Positions 22,611 to 32,963 of a stretch of DNA of 64,000 bases are shown here, piece by piece. The position numbers and the translations under genes were made by a program. Each line of letters starts with the position of its first letter. The first letter of the stretch is position 1. The stretch is from Oncomelania hupensis (Eukaryota > Mollusca > Gastropoda > Littorinimorpha > Pomatiopsidae), in assembly GCA_036898135.1 (NCBI GenBank), contig CM072514.1, positions 5,985,029-6,049,028 on the forward strand, read 5' to 3'. Under the pieces are notes generated by a model. That model was not told where the DNA came from, searched no databases, and saw only the letters and a list, made by a program, of their open reading frames with translations.

Positions 22611-23300
22611 GCACAATCCTGCCTGACGTCACGATTGTGCGGCCATGTTTACATCGATCGGGTATTATGTTGTAAAGTTTTTTATTTTTTGTGCGACTTA
22701 TACAAATGACGCGAGTATTGAAATATTAAAAGACTATGTTGATTTGACATTATTAGATGATGAAATGTTGGCAGCTCAAACAGTGATTATGTTAAACCAG
22801 CACTTGAAGCGACTGTTGAATGTGTGAGAGTTTGAGAATTAGAAATAAACAGTCGCACCACGCCAACAGTGTTTGATTGGGAACGGCATGTTTACGTCGA
22901 CAGCACAAAGGTTAGTGTGACATTGCAGTGGAAGGCTTTGTTGATTTGACTTTATCAGACGACGAAAGCGTAGACAGCGCAAATAGTGTTTATGTTAAAC
23001 GATGTAGTCATTTTTCTCTGTCCCTCGGTTTATTGATTCATGATTGAAAGGCCGCGTTAATGTTTACACAGTGGTAGAGAGAGTTTTTTTTTAGATTTGT
23101 ACGTGTTGTGACGGCAATGCAGTGATGCATAACAGAATTTGAGATATAAAAATTACTACCACTCATTCATAAGTAAAGTTGCGATTGCTTCCCTTTGACT
23201 GTATCTGTCAGCGCGAATGCAATTTTAACTCAGTTAATTAGAATTGTAAGCTTAAAATCCAGTTTTAAAATAATTATTTTTTAATTTAAAGTTTTGCGTC
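22611..23300 (+). other. Polinton leader with two diverged copies of a short VDLT-coding segment
   Basis: A small frame at 22,645-22,827 (60 codons, MFTSIGYYVVKFF...) encodes VDLTLLDDE. A second diverged copy at about 22,887-23,000 encodes FVDLTLSDDE but has no ATG in that frame. Both are preceded by ATGTTTAC(A/G)TCGA. These could be remnants of an early gene or exon duplicated upstream of the polymerase. It is not called as a gene because neither frame has a match I recognise. Confidence 0.35.
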
Positions 23301-23309
23301 AGTATAAAA

Positions 23310-26300
23310 ATGACGGACACAAAAAGTCTTTCACAATCTCCTTTGTTTAAAGACATCTTTCAAACTTTACAACTCTCTATTCTTGACAGTCAAAATGTTA
23401 TTAAATCTGTTTATAATAATTACGAATTTGTACTTAACAATTTTACTTTCAAATCCCCTGTTAAAATACGCATCCATGCGCAGATAACTTTTATTAAACC
23501 CGGCAGTATTGATGAAACGATGACTGTGTGGATTTCTTCAAGTCAAATTGAAGTGTTAAAATCTTCAGACCTAGACAATGCTTATAACAACATCTTGATC
23601 AACCAGTTACAAGACAGCATAGAACGCGCAACTATGAAAGGGTCCGGGTGGACAGAAGGAAATTTAGAATCATTAGAACTGAACATTGCAAAGTATAATC
23701 CAATCAAAGGGAAATCTTACATCCCTCTTCCCAAAGAAATTCTTGACAAGAAGGCTGTATTGAATATTAAGAACACCGATGACAAATGTTTTATTTGGTG
23801 TGTTCTGGCTAAATTATATCCTATTCAGTCGAAACAACATCCCGAAAGGGTGGCGCTATACAAAGATAAAATAACGAACTTAAATCTCAAAGACATTAAT
23901 TTCCCTGTTAGCCTTGACGCCATTGACAAATTTGAATCACAAAACTCTCCTATAACAGTCAATGTATATGTTTGGGACCCTGAATCAAAACTTATGCCTT
24001 TACGAATCTCTCCTAATGCCCCATCGTTTTCAGACCTCAATCACCACGTCGATCTTTTACTAATAACCGACCCGCAAGATCCTAGCATGCAACATTATAC
24101 ACTGATACGAAACATATCTAGATTATTAGGACACACTTCAAAACATCATGGCAAACAATATTTGTGCAGACGCTGTTTAACTAGAGTCTCTAATCTCCAA
24201 GTGGCTGACAAGCACAGTAAAATATGCAAAACCATGACAGACATCCAAACCCGTCTTGTGTTACCAAAGCCGGGTTCTCAAGTATATTTTAAAAACATCA
24301 ACAAACAATTCAAACAGCCTTATATAGTTTATGCCGACTTCGAATCATTGATTTTAAAATACCAAGGCCCGCAAGGATTTTGTACGCCTAATTCATTCCT
24401 CACACACCTTCACGAAGTCTGCAGTTTCGGGTATGTAGTTGTTAGAGCCGACGGACAACATACAGAGCCGGTAATTTACAGAGGGCCTGACGCAGCTCGA
24501 AAGTTCTTAGATGAGATGAACAAAATATACAAATTGTGTTTACTGCAGCTAGATAATCCAGCGCCCATGATATTTACTGAATCTGACTCCCATAATTTTA
24601 AAGCAGCTACACATTGCCACATTTGTAATAAAGAGTTTGACCCGAAGGACGCAAAGACCCAAAGAGTGAGAGATCATTGTCACATAACAGGGGCATTTAG
24701 AGGTGCAGCTCATCAGAAATGCAACTTAGACTATGAAATCAAACATTTCTCTCTCCCTATTTTCATTCACAATCTTCGAAATTACGACTCCCATTTAATC
24801 ATGCAGGCAGTGACGAAAGCATACAAAGTGTCATGTATTGCCGAGACAGAAGAAAAATATAAAACTTTCACTCTGAATAAATTAAAGTTTTATGACAGCT
24901 TTCAACATTTGTCTTCCAGTTTAGAAACACTAGCTAAGAACTTACCCAGCTATCCTATTACTAGTAATTATTTTCCAGACGTTACACTTATTCGGAAAGG
25001 TGTGTATCCTTATGAATACATGGATTCTTGGGAAGTGTTTGAAGAACTAGAATTGCCACCTAAAGAGAACTTCTATTCTTCACTCAATAAAAGTTTCATA
25101 ACTGTTACCGATTATGAACACGCCCAGAATGTCTGAAATGCACTCAGCTGTAAAAACCTTGGTGACTACCACGACATATATTTAAAAGCCGACGTCTGTT
25201 TGTTGGCTGATGTGTTTAAAAAATACAGAGAAACGAGTTTACATCATTACTCCCTCGACCCTTCTCATTATATTTCTTCGCCAGGAATGAGTTGGGATGC
25301 TTTCTTAAAACTTAGCGGTTCTAAAATTGATCTCATAACTGACCAGGTAATGATGACAATGATTGAGTCAGGCATTTGTGGAGGAATAAGCGTGGCAGCT
25401 CATAATTATTGCAAAGCCAACAATAAATACCTGAAGCACTATGACCCCTCGCAGAAATCTAATTATATAATGTACTTTGACGCCAACAATTTATACGGTT
25501 GGGCAATGAGTGAGCTTTTACCGGTTTCAGATTTCAAATTACTTGTTAATCCAAACCCCGCAAACTTGACTTGGTTAAACAGTATTTTAAATCACCCTAA
25601 AGATCATACTATAGGGTTTATTGTCGATGTTGACCTAGAGTATCCCAATGCTTTACACGACCTACATAATGATTACCCATTAGCACCAGAAAGATTGCAT
25701 GGTACAGACAAGCAACTTAAACTTATTCCCAACCTCTATAATAAATCTAATTACGTCTGTCACTACAGAAACCTGCAGTTCTACATCAGACACGGCATGA
25801 AGTGCACAGCGATTCACAAGCTTTTATTCTTTAAACAAACGAACTTGGCCGGGTACATCAATAAAAACACAGAGCTCAGAAAACAAGCGCAATCTACGTT
25901 TGAAAAAGATTTCTTTAAGCTGCTGAATAACAGCTGTTTTGGTAAAACTATGGAGAACCCATACAAGCGAAAATTTGGTCCTGATTTGGCTCGGAAGAGT
26001 CCGCTGGACCTAAAGCAATAACCTTGTATTGTATTGTATACAAGCGAAAAGACGTCAGGCTAATTACATCACCCAATCAAGCGATTAAATTAACATCTAA
26101 ACCTCAATACCTTGGTTACAAAGAGTTTCATGACTCCCTGTATGCAGTTACCATGAAAACCACACAAGTTAATCTAGACAAACCAGTGTTTATGGGGATG
26201 ACTATTCTTGACCTTTCTAAATTACTAATGTTCGAATTTTACTACGATTACTTTAAACCTAAATACCCGGAGGCCAGAGTTTTATACACAGACACAGACT

Positions 26301-26833
26301 CCCTTATACTAGACATCCCTACTGAAGACATTTATAAAGACTTAGAATCGGAACTACAACATTACGATACTAGTGACTATCCTGAAACTCACCCTTTGTA
26401 CAGCAAAACAAACCAAAAGAAAATAGGTTTGATGAAAGATGAAATGAACGGGAAACTTATTGAAGAATACGCAGGACTGCGATCTAAGCAGTACAGTATT
26501 AAACACGAATCTGGAGAATCTTCAAAAGCAAAAGGCACCCAAAAAGCTGCAATAAAAAACAGAGATATCAGGCATGAAAACTACCTGGAAGCCTTAGATG
26601 GAAAAGAAGTTAAACCATACCCTAACACAACTATAAAGTCTAAAAACCATATAGTGTCCACTGCTGTGACGACCAAAAAAACATTATGCGCTAATGACAC
26701 AAAGAGAATAAGAGTAACTAAGGAGTTCGCATACGCTCTAGGCCACTATAAATTACAGGTAGAAACTACGACTACGACTACGACTGCGACTATGAGTAAG
26801 GAGGAAGTCCTGGAAGGCTTGAGTAAATGTTAA
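23310..26833 (+). pseudogene. polB: Polinton protein-primed DNA polymerase B, disrupted
   Basis: This family B polymerase would copy the element by protein priming. The start ATG at 23,310 follows AGTATAAAA directly. Numbering from it, exonuclease motif I (YADFE, catalytic D343 and E345) comes first. A Cys/His cluster follows (C436, C439, H456-C457-H458, C471), then NYDSH as in exonuclease motif II. The polymerase core has DANNLYGWAM (motif A), NNSCFGKTMEN (motif B) and YTDTDSLIL (motif C, near 26,285-26,310). Two lesions are clear: an in-frame TGA at 25,134-25,136, just before LGDYHDIYLKADVCLLADVF, and a 64-bp retroposed insertion at 25,974-26,037. The insertion brings a stop at 26,019-26,021 and shifts the frame. 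The total length suits the family, so this was an intact gene until recently. Confidence 0.95.
25961..26050 (+). mobile_element. 64-bp retroposon 3'-end insertion with 13-bp target duplication, inside polB
   Basis: ATACAAGCGAAAA at 25,961-25,973 is repeated at 26,038-26,050. Between them lie 64 bp ending in a (TTGTA)n-type tail (CTTGTATTGTATTGT). The insert matches the reverse complement of 833-897. Adding 77 bp shifts the polymerase frame by +2, which agrees with the frames observed on each side. Confidence 0.93.
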
Positions 26834-26839
26834 CTGTAT

Positions 26840-27502
26840 TTATTCTGAAGTGCCAAGCTTTTTCTTCAAAGCATCTAGCTGCTCTTTCCGTCCCAGTAGT
26901 CTCCCTTCTTCTATTAATTTTTTTTTAATTTCTTCAACATTAACAGGTGCAGACCTAGATTTAGATTGTATGTCGTGCTTCAACTTTTTATATTCTTCAA
27001 AATCTCGCTGGATAATTACAAACTCTTGGTCTGTAATCTGAGTGTCTTCTAGAGCTTTAGAAATTATTAAGTTCATGCTAGTAAGTTTAGCTATCGCCAG
27101 GCTAGAAATGAGGTCGTGTTTTTCTAGTTTTTTAGATACTTTAGTATTAATTACACCAAGTAGAACTGACATAACTGAAGATAATCCGGCAGCAACCCCT
27201 AATCCAATACTAATTGGTATACCAATTCCAGTCACCAATAATCCCACGCTGATAGCAGCTTCCGCTGCATTAATAACATTTAGACCAGTAGACACGTAAT
27301 TTATTCCGCTATAAGCGCCGGAATACCTTCGTCTGCATCTAGAGTACTTTTGGATATCTGATTCAATTTGAGTCCTAACTTTTCTTATTTCTTCCAACCT
27401 GAACGTTTGAACATTACTTAAGTCTAACGTTGGAGCACTGGGTTGCATTGGTTGTTCATCCACTACTGCTTCTACTATAGCAGGATACAATTTTGTCGTC
27501 AT
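26840..27502 (-). CDS. Polinton membrane protein with N-terminal helix and hydrophobic core (220 aa)
   Basis: I chose the ATG at 27,502 because the upstream TCACACTAAAAAT motif matches that of the major capsid gene. A frame extending to 27,532 would need a non-ATG start. A Pro-rich leader is followed by TFRLEEIRKVRTQIESDI (charged helix), then a glycine-rich hydrophobic region (VGLLVTGIGIPISIGLGV and on, about residues 85-120), then a charged tail with KALEDTQITDQEFVIIQRDFEEY. Similar RLEEI...hydrophobic...ALxDxxIxxEEF proteins of unknown role are common in invertebrate Polinton-like sequences. It is convergent with polB, 6 bp away. A virion or membrane role is only a guess. Confidence 0.75.
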   Translation of the reverse strand: MTTKLYPAIVEAVVDEQPMQPSAPTLDLSNVQTFRLEEIRKVRTQIESDIQKYSRCRRRYSGAYSGINYVSTGLNVINAAEAAISVGLLVTGIGIPISIGLGVAAGLSSVMSVLLGVINTKVSKKLEKHDLISSLAIAKLTSMNLIISKALEDTQITDQEFVIIQRDFEEYKKLKHDIQSKSRSAPVNVEEIKKKLIEEGRLLGRKEQLDALKKKLGTSE

Positions 27503-27535
27503 ATTTTTAGTGTGAAAAAAAAGGGTTAACAATAA

Positions 27536-27736
27536 TTAACTTGATTTTAGTTTATTAGCAAAATATTCTATTTGACTATCAGAAAATATCTGATCGCTGA
27601 AATAAAATGCTAACAGATCTACGTTGTCTAGGCTAATTTGCGCTATTCTGTCAATAGGATTTGGAACAGGGACAAAAGTTATCTTGGGCGAGGAAGTAAA
27701 TACGGAATACTGATCTTCGCTTTCTCTTTTCTTCAT
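27536..27736 (-). CDS. Small Polinton protein, unknown (66 aa)
   Basis: A compact frame between two genes on the same strand, 12 bp after the upstream stop (27,749) and 33 bp before the next ATG. It starts MKKRESEDQYSVFTSS and is acidic/hydrophobic toward the C-terminus (DNVDLLAFYFSDQIFSDSQI). No domain is recognised. Unlike most genes of the element, its ATG lacks the TAAAAATG context, so it may be read from the mRNA of the gene upstream. Reality is supported mainly by its tight fit between neighbours. Confidence 0.5.
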   Translation of the reverse strand: MKKRESEDQYSVFTSSPKITFVPVPNPIDRIAQISLDNVDLLAFYFSDQIFSDSQIEYFANKLKSS

Positions 27737-27748
27737 AAATACTGTAAT

Positions 27749-28408
27749 TCATCTGGGATTCTCATCTAAATCAGCCCAACTTAGAGACACTTGCGGAATT
27801 ACATTAACATTTCTCTGCGTAGGCCTGTGAGCAATTATGTCCAGTGCTATCATGGCTGCACTACCTATCTGTAAAGGAGGCTGCAGAACAACTCTGACAT
27901 TTTTCCCTGCGGTTTCACGCTTATGTAAAACATAGCTGCTTTTTTTGTAGGCTTTGACTTCTATGTTTTCCCGATTGTTTTCATCCGGCACTAGACTAAC
28001 TAACATAGGCCCGGCGTTAATAATTTTCTTAAATTTATTGTCTGGTCCCATAAAAGTGTAAGGGCTTTCGCACTTGAATTTAATAAGCCAATCTAATTCT
28101 GTGTCTACAGGTGTTAAAGACCAGATATTTTCTCGTTTAGTAATAGCATACTTAAAATCGGGATCTACTTTACCGGCATTAAAATCCTTTAGCTGATCGA
28201 TAGATGGTTTTTCTGGCGGTACTGACGGCGGCACTTGCGGCACTTCAGGCACTGCCGGCACTAGCGCTCGTTTATAATATCCATTTTGTGTAAATTCGAA
28301 ACTGTAAATAGACCCAACAATAGCATTCGCATCAAAGTCAATTGTGTCTGCTAAGTCTTTCAGTTCAATGGTAGGACAGGTTACTGGAATTTGAGGGCCG
28401 ATTGACAT
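27749..28408 (-). CDS. Polinton protein with Pro/Val linker, unknown (219 aa)
   Basis: Starts MSIGPQIPVTCPTIELKDLADTI; a Pro-Val-rich linker follows at residues about 68-90 (VPAVPEVPQVPPSVPPEKP). The rest looks like a soluble beta-rich domain ending SLSWADLDENPR. It has no membrane segment and no recognised enzyme motif. It sits directly downstream of the penton-like gene in the same orientation (19 bp), which suggests a structural or assembly role; that is inference from position. Confidence 0.65.
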   Translation of the reverse strand: MSIGPQIPVTCPTIELKDLADTIDFDANAIVGSIYSFEFTQNGYYKRALVPAVPEVPQVPPSVPPEKPSIDQLKDFNAGKVDPDFKYAITKRENIWSLTPVDTELDWLIKFKCESPYTFMGPDNKFKKIINAGPMLVSLVPDENNRENIEVKAYKKSSYVLHKRETAGKNVRVVLQPPLQIGSAAMIALDIIAHRPTQRNVNVIPQVSLSWADLDENPR

Positions 28409-28427
28409 TGTATTTTAAAATTAAACT

Positions 28428-29125
28428 TTATTTTATCTCAAGAATAATTGTAAGATCTTCAAAGTCTACAATTTCGTTGTTTTGGTTAGTTATTTTGAAG
28501 CATAAACTAGTATGATAGTCCTGACTTAAGTGGCGTTTTTGAGGTAGAAATTTCAATGAAACTGGATCGCAGTAAGATTCTCTCTGAGTTGAGATTATCC
28601 TTAGCAATGTACTAGGAGTTCCGTTTACTAAGTTTTCCGATGTCTTCAGTTGATGAAGGTGCACAAACAATCTATTATTAATTAACAAATTCATAGGGTT
28701 TGATCCAATAAATCTTATAGAACTGCCGACGGTGCTGGAGCTGTCAGATAAAGATAATTCATTGCCACGGAAACCTAATATTTCTGCCAGCTTTGGCGCA
28801 AGTGTAACGCTGGTAATGTCTTTATGCTGGTTTTTATGGAAAGTTAAAGTTACTATCAAGTTTGCAGGGTTCATTTTTGCTTCAATCGAATGAGGTTTAA
28901 ACAATTCTTCAGTAAGTCTGCAGAAGTCATAATAGCCGGCATGAATAAAGTGCCTTTTTTATTAATCATTATCCAGTTGTTGTTTAGATCATGACTAATA
29001 TTTAACCATTTAACCGTGTAGAATATTTCGTGAAGGATTACGTTAAGGTCCCTGTTTTTGTTGTCAATAGGATGCTGAAGTTCAATGGGCACACCTGATT
29101 TTACAGATTCGAAAGTTACAAACAT
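28428..29125 (-). pseudogene. Minor capsid (penton-like, single jelly-roll) protein, one frameshift
   Basis: Two overlapping minus-strand frames (29,125-28,871 and about 28,904-28,428) read as one protein split by a single-base indel near 28,900-28,910. The N-terminal part starts MFVTFESVKSG and has the short beta-strand pattern of Polinton minor capsid proteins. The C-terminal part has NRLFVHLHQL, STLLRII and a closing stretch with VDFEDLTIILEIK, like the last strand of the penton-type jelly roll (a similarity judgement). In virions such proteins form the pentameric vertices. Its start is 19 bp from the divergent start of the next gene. Confidence 0.75.
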
Positions 29126-29144
29126 TTTTTTTAATATAATAAAA

Positions 29145-30389
29145 ATGTACGCGCCTTATAAATATAACAAAGCTGCAAAGTATACTACAGGGCCTTATTA
29201 TTACGAAAAAGCAGTCGACCTAACCAAGCTGACAATAGCTGTGGCAGCCAACGTCCATTTTGAAACTATCCCCCATAATATTTTTGATCATTACCTCAAC
29301 CCAGACATTACGAGCGACTTTTTAGCTAACCAATGGCTAAACAACGGGGGTATGCAGTTCTTTCAGAATCAAATTAATTTTGCCGTGTCATGCGCTACAA
29401 CTGGTTGCGGAGTTTCTTACGTTCATCACCTTAATCACCCAGATCCCATGTTGAAGTCTATTTATCTGTTCCATTTGTATTATCAAGTGAGGCGGGTGTT
29501 GTCTGAACTTCAGGCTCCGTTACCTACTGACAAAAACTTTAATCCATTTAACAACGGCTTTGACAAGAAAGCGTATCAAAGATTGTGCAATGAATTCGGA
29601 ATTGATACTAAAACAGACTTCAGACAAAAACTAGACCTCAATCATGGAATGGGAACTTTATTTAGATATGCTGTAGGTAATTTATACACGGGGCCTTACG
29701 TACCTGGATTTACATCATTTAACCACAACAGCCAGGTTCCTTTACTGTATATCAGACAAAAACAAAGTACAGCATACAGCACTTTTATATTGGACACATC
29801 AAACGGATTTACCCAAAGTGGGGTGGAAAGGCTGAATGAATCTATTCGTACGTATGCGTGGTGCATTCTAGGGTCTCAAGCAGAAACACGAAGTAATATC
29901 ATTGGGGAGGGAACTAGCTTCGATGCACAAAAGCAGTTTCTAGCCAACATTGAAGATTCTATTGATTCGGCAGTAGATTTGCCCGCGAGTATTAAAAGAT
30001 ATCAGGACACTTTAAAGTATGCTAGATCGAAAGTAGATTACGTAATAGGTTTAGGACTGTATATGTTGCCTTCAGACCTTCAGCTTAGGATAGGAACTAT
30101 ATCAAACTACAACAACAATATAGTGATTGCAGACCCTCAGTTTCATATAGGCTACAATCCTACAATAAATACAGTGAATACAGTGAATACAGTGAATACA
30201 GCAAATACGGTATTTACTGCTAGGCCTAATAATGAACCTTTAAGTTCGCCACCGCTTCCGAGTTTGCCAAGTTTGCCAAGCTTGCCGGAACTGCAAGGCC
30301 TGCCGGTAATTGATCATGGGGTTTCGCGTCTAGCGCTTACAGGGGGTTTATTGTTTGCTGGGTTAATTGGGATTTACTATTTTAAGTAA
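29145..30389 (+). CDS. Conserved Polinton protein with C-terminal membrane anchor (414 aa)
   Basis: The ATG at 29,145 is chosen because it carries the AATAAAAATG context; an open frame begins earlier but would overlap the penton gene. Notable segments are FDHYLNPDITSDFLANQWL, INFAVSCATTGCGVSY (about residues 80-110) and a central domain with GTLFRYAVGNLYTGPYVPGF. A short NTVNTVNTVNTANTV repeat and a SLPSLPSLPEL repeat follow, then a final hydrophobic helix GGLLFAGLIGIYYF. The TTGCGVS-containing family recurs in cnidarian and mollusc elements, function unknown. Low-complexity tail repeats plus an anchor would suit a virion surface or scaffold protein (inference). It overlaps the next minus-strand gene by 27 bp at the 3' end. 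Confidence 0.8.
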   Translation: MYAPYKYNKAAKYTTGPYYYEKAVDLTKLTIAVAANVHFETIPHNIFDHYLNPDITSDFLANQWLNNGGMQFFQNQINFAVSCATTGCGVSYVHHLNHPDPMLKSIYLFHLYYQVRRVLSELQAPLPTDKNFNPFNNGFDKKAYQRLCNEFGIDTKTDFRQKLDLNHGMGTLFRYAVGNLYTGPYVPGFTSFNHNSQVPLLYIRQKQSTAYSTFILDTSNGFTQSGVERLNESIRTYAWCILGSQAETRSNIIGEGTSFDAQKQFLANIEDSIDSAVDLPASIKRYQDTLKYARSKVDYVIGLGLYMLPSDLQLRIGTISNYNNNIVIADPQFHIGYNPTINTVNTVNTVNTANTVFTARPNNEPLSSPPLPSLPSLPSLPELQGLPVIDHGVSRLALTGGLLFAGLIGIYYFK

Positions 30390-31650
30390 CCAGAGTAATA
30401 TTATTATAAACAAAGACCACAGATGCTCAGACGCCCAAACCACAACTTTAGAAGCAGTATTAAATATCCATGAAAATACAGAACCTAATATTCCTGGAAG
30501 TGCGTCTACAAGTTTGTCACCTAAGCGTTTCAATAAGTTAGCTATGCTTTGTAACGTCTTTTTAATCCAGTCTTTAACCGGACTACCGCCAGGTCCACCA
30601 GGTACGCCAGGTCCACCGGCACTGATGCCTACGGTTCTAGTCAGTGCTAAGACTAGTGTGCTTATTGTCATCCCAACAGCTGTAAGAATGCTGAGTATTG
30701 TAACACCTTGCTCTCTGAACAGTGTTTGAATTCTTTCTGCAAGTGTAGTGTCTTCGTGTAAAATTTTATGCACCGTTTCTTTTATCCTGGCGAAATTAGT
30801 TATTAATTTTTCTCTGTTTATGGATAAGGCTTCTAGCCTCGCCGCGCGTTCTGTGTAAAGGTCGGTGAGCCTCTTTTGACTCATCTGTTTTACCTCAATG
30901 CTTAAGTTCGCATCATCAGCTTCTGCTAGTTTATTTTTTTGTTTTTCTATATGTTTGTCGAGCTCGCCGAGCTTGGCCAAATTCATCATTGTCTCCCCTC
31001 TCACAGATTGTAAAGCTTTATCTAAGCCTTGAAGTTCACGCAGTGGCAATAATGGCGTGTCATTGATAGTTTCCATAACCTGATCAATATTGGTGTCCTC
31101 ATTTGTTTGTAAGGTTTTTAAGGTTGTTAATTCTGTATTGACTTGTAACGCAGAGCTAGTTAAGTCAGTTAAGTCTTGTAGTTCTATTTCTGAATTTGGT
31201 AACGATGCATCTATTCGTTGAAGTGAAGCTACTGCTTGGCGATGCAACGCTGGCACTCTATTATCGGAAAGCCCCAATGATCGTATTACAGTCACTGGGA
31301 GTTTAGTTTTCAAAGTAGACCACGCATAAAATTTGTCAGGATTCTTTGACATAGTTAACTGTACTCTAACTTTTTTACCGGATACAATAGTGTTTATAAA
31401 CAAGTGATTATTTTTGTCTAGTTCGAAGTCGCTGGGACTAACATAATCAGGTAACTCGCGCCCGATGTAATTGTAAAATTTATTGATTTTTCTGGCTTTT
31501 TGGGTTTGTTACTTGACGTAATTCTTCTCCTATACTTAGCCTTGTTTGGCTCATGTCATCTCCTACCATTGAAAGCAGTGTGACGTCGTGGTCTTCATTA
31601 GGTTCATCAGGTTTAAACACTTCATCCGGAGCTTCACCACCTGTTGCCAT
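30363..31650 (-). pseudogene. Conserved Polinton coiled-coil/membrane protein, frameshifted
   Basis: The start ATG at 31,650 (MATGGEAPDEVFKPDEP) opens a short frame that ends near 31,495 at a TAA. The long frame (to 30,363) continues about one base out of register, so a single-base indel lies between about 31,495 and 31,515. The main part has charged coiled-coil helices (about 200 residues) with TLFREQGVTILSILTAVGMTISTLVLAL, a Gly-Pro linker (GGPGVPGGPGGS), an amphipathic stretch IKKTLQSIANLLKRLGDKL and C-terminal hydrophobic helices. This REQGVTI...ISTLVLAL family is widespread in cnidarian and mollusc Polinton-like elements; function unknown. It is divergent from the major capsid gene, with a 32-bp shared start region. 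Confidence 0.8.
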
Positions 31651-31682
31651 TTTAAATATAATTTTTTTTAATCACACTAAAA

Positions 31683-32960
31683 ATGCAAAGCTACGGAAAC
31701 TTGTTAGACCCTACACGCCGATTGAGGACGCCTTTAGGCATTAAAGGTGAGAAAAGCACAATAATTATTACAAACAATCCAAGCAGCATAGAGCCTAATC
31801 AGCTACTAACCATAAGATTTCCAAATTTAGGTCCTGATGATGTAATAGTTCCGGGCAGTCCTAAATTGGGATTTAAAATTAGTCTGAATTCTGACGACGA
31901 TCCTAACAGAACCATAGTCAACAATCTAGGTAGAGCTATAATTAAAAGAATGGTTATTAAACTTGATGGGCGAGAAATCCAAAGTATCGATGACGCCGGT
32001 GTTTTGTTTTGTTACACAGATCTGTGGTTGAGTAAATATGAAAGGGAAGATTTAGTTGGTCAGGGGATTCAAGCCGCCAATGTGGCAAAACTTCGAATCA
32101 AAGCTGGCGATGCTGTCACTTCTAACAAAGGTGAAAATGCATTAGCTGCTGTATACAAAAACAGATTTTATTTTCCACTCGATTTTGAACTGCTACACAG
32201 TCATCTGCCATTTCATCAAGGTTCATTTAACGACAGGCTGTCTTACGAAATTATTTTCAATGATTATTCTCAAGTAGTAATTAGCTCTGACAATGATGCT
32301 AGGTATACAATTACAGACATCGCGCTTGAATATGAAGTGGTCACTCACGCTGAACTCAGTAGGATGATCAGGGGACAATATGACAAACTAGCAATTTATT
32401 ATGATAGGATCGTTCGCTACAGACAGTTTAATAAAGATTTATTAGACGCACTCTGGACTATCAACATAAATTCACCTGCTCGAAGTTTTAAAGGTGTACT
32501 GTTGTTGTTTGTGAAAGAATCTAATTACAATCGTGACAGCGAGAATTTTATCAATCCTAATATTTCAAAAGCGTCTGTTGTGATTGAAGGTAAACCTAAT
32601 CAATTATTCGCTAATGGAATGATGGGGTTTCAACAGTTTGATGAGATTAGGAAAATCTTGGGTGGAGGTAGATTACGGACTGACACTGTGGATTTGATTT
32701 CTAAGGATCTTCATTTGCATGACACACGACTGCAAGATTATCTGGTGAATAAATTTGCGTTGTGGTTAGACTTTCGAACCATACCCACCAATGAACTTCA
32801 TGGATCTGGAAGAAGAATTGAAAATGGAACAGATGGTATAACAATTGAATTGCATAGGGAAGCAAGTGCAAGGTCAGAATCAGTTACAGTATACATGTAT
32901 ATAATTATGGATGCTCAGCTAAACATTGAAAATGGAAGATTAAAAGATTTAGTATATTAA
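31683..32960 (+). CDS. Major capsid protein (double jelly-roll type, 425 aa)
   Basis: An intact frame starting MQSYGNLLDPTRRLRTPLGI. Length and features suit the adenovirus/Polinton-type major capsid protein: an N-terminal beta-rich domain with DDVIVPGSPKLGFKI and IIKRMVIKLDGREIQS, then FYFPLDFELLHSHLPFHQGS, a linker region FVKESNYNRDSENFINPNIS, and a second beta-rich domain ending VYMYIIMDAQLNIENG. In the virion it forms pseudo-hexameric capsomers. The start lies in TCACACTAAAAATG, the motif shared with 27,502. The packaging ATPase follows 3 bp later, the classical capsid-ATPase pairing. It is one of the few core genes here without a visible lesion. Confidence 0.88.
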   Translation: MQSYGNLLDPTRRLRTPLGIKGEKSTIIITNNPSSIEPNQLLTIRFPNLGPDDVIVPGSPKLGFKISLNSDDDPNRTIVNNLGRAIIKRMVIKLDGREIQSIDDAGVLFCYTDLWLSKYEREDLVGQGIQAANVAKLRIKAGDAVTSNKGENALAAVYKNRFYFPLDFELLHSHLPFHQGSFNDRLSYEIIFNDYSQVVISSDNDARYTITDIALEYEVVTHAELSRMIRGQYDKLAIYYDRIVRYRQFNKDLLDALWTININSPARSFKGVLLLFVKESNYNRDSENFINPNISKASVVIEGKPNQLFANGMMGFQQFDEIRKILGGGRLRTDTVDLISKDLHLHDTRLQDYLVNKFALWLDFRTIPTNELHGSGRRIENGTDGITIELHREASARSESVTVYMYIIMDAQLNIENGRLKDLVY

Positions 32961-32963
32961 AAA

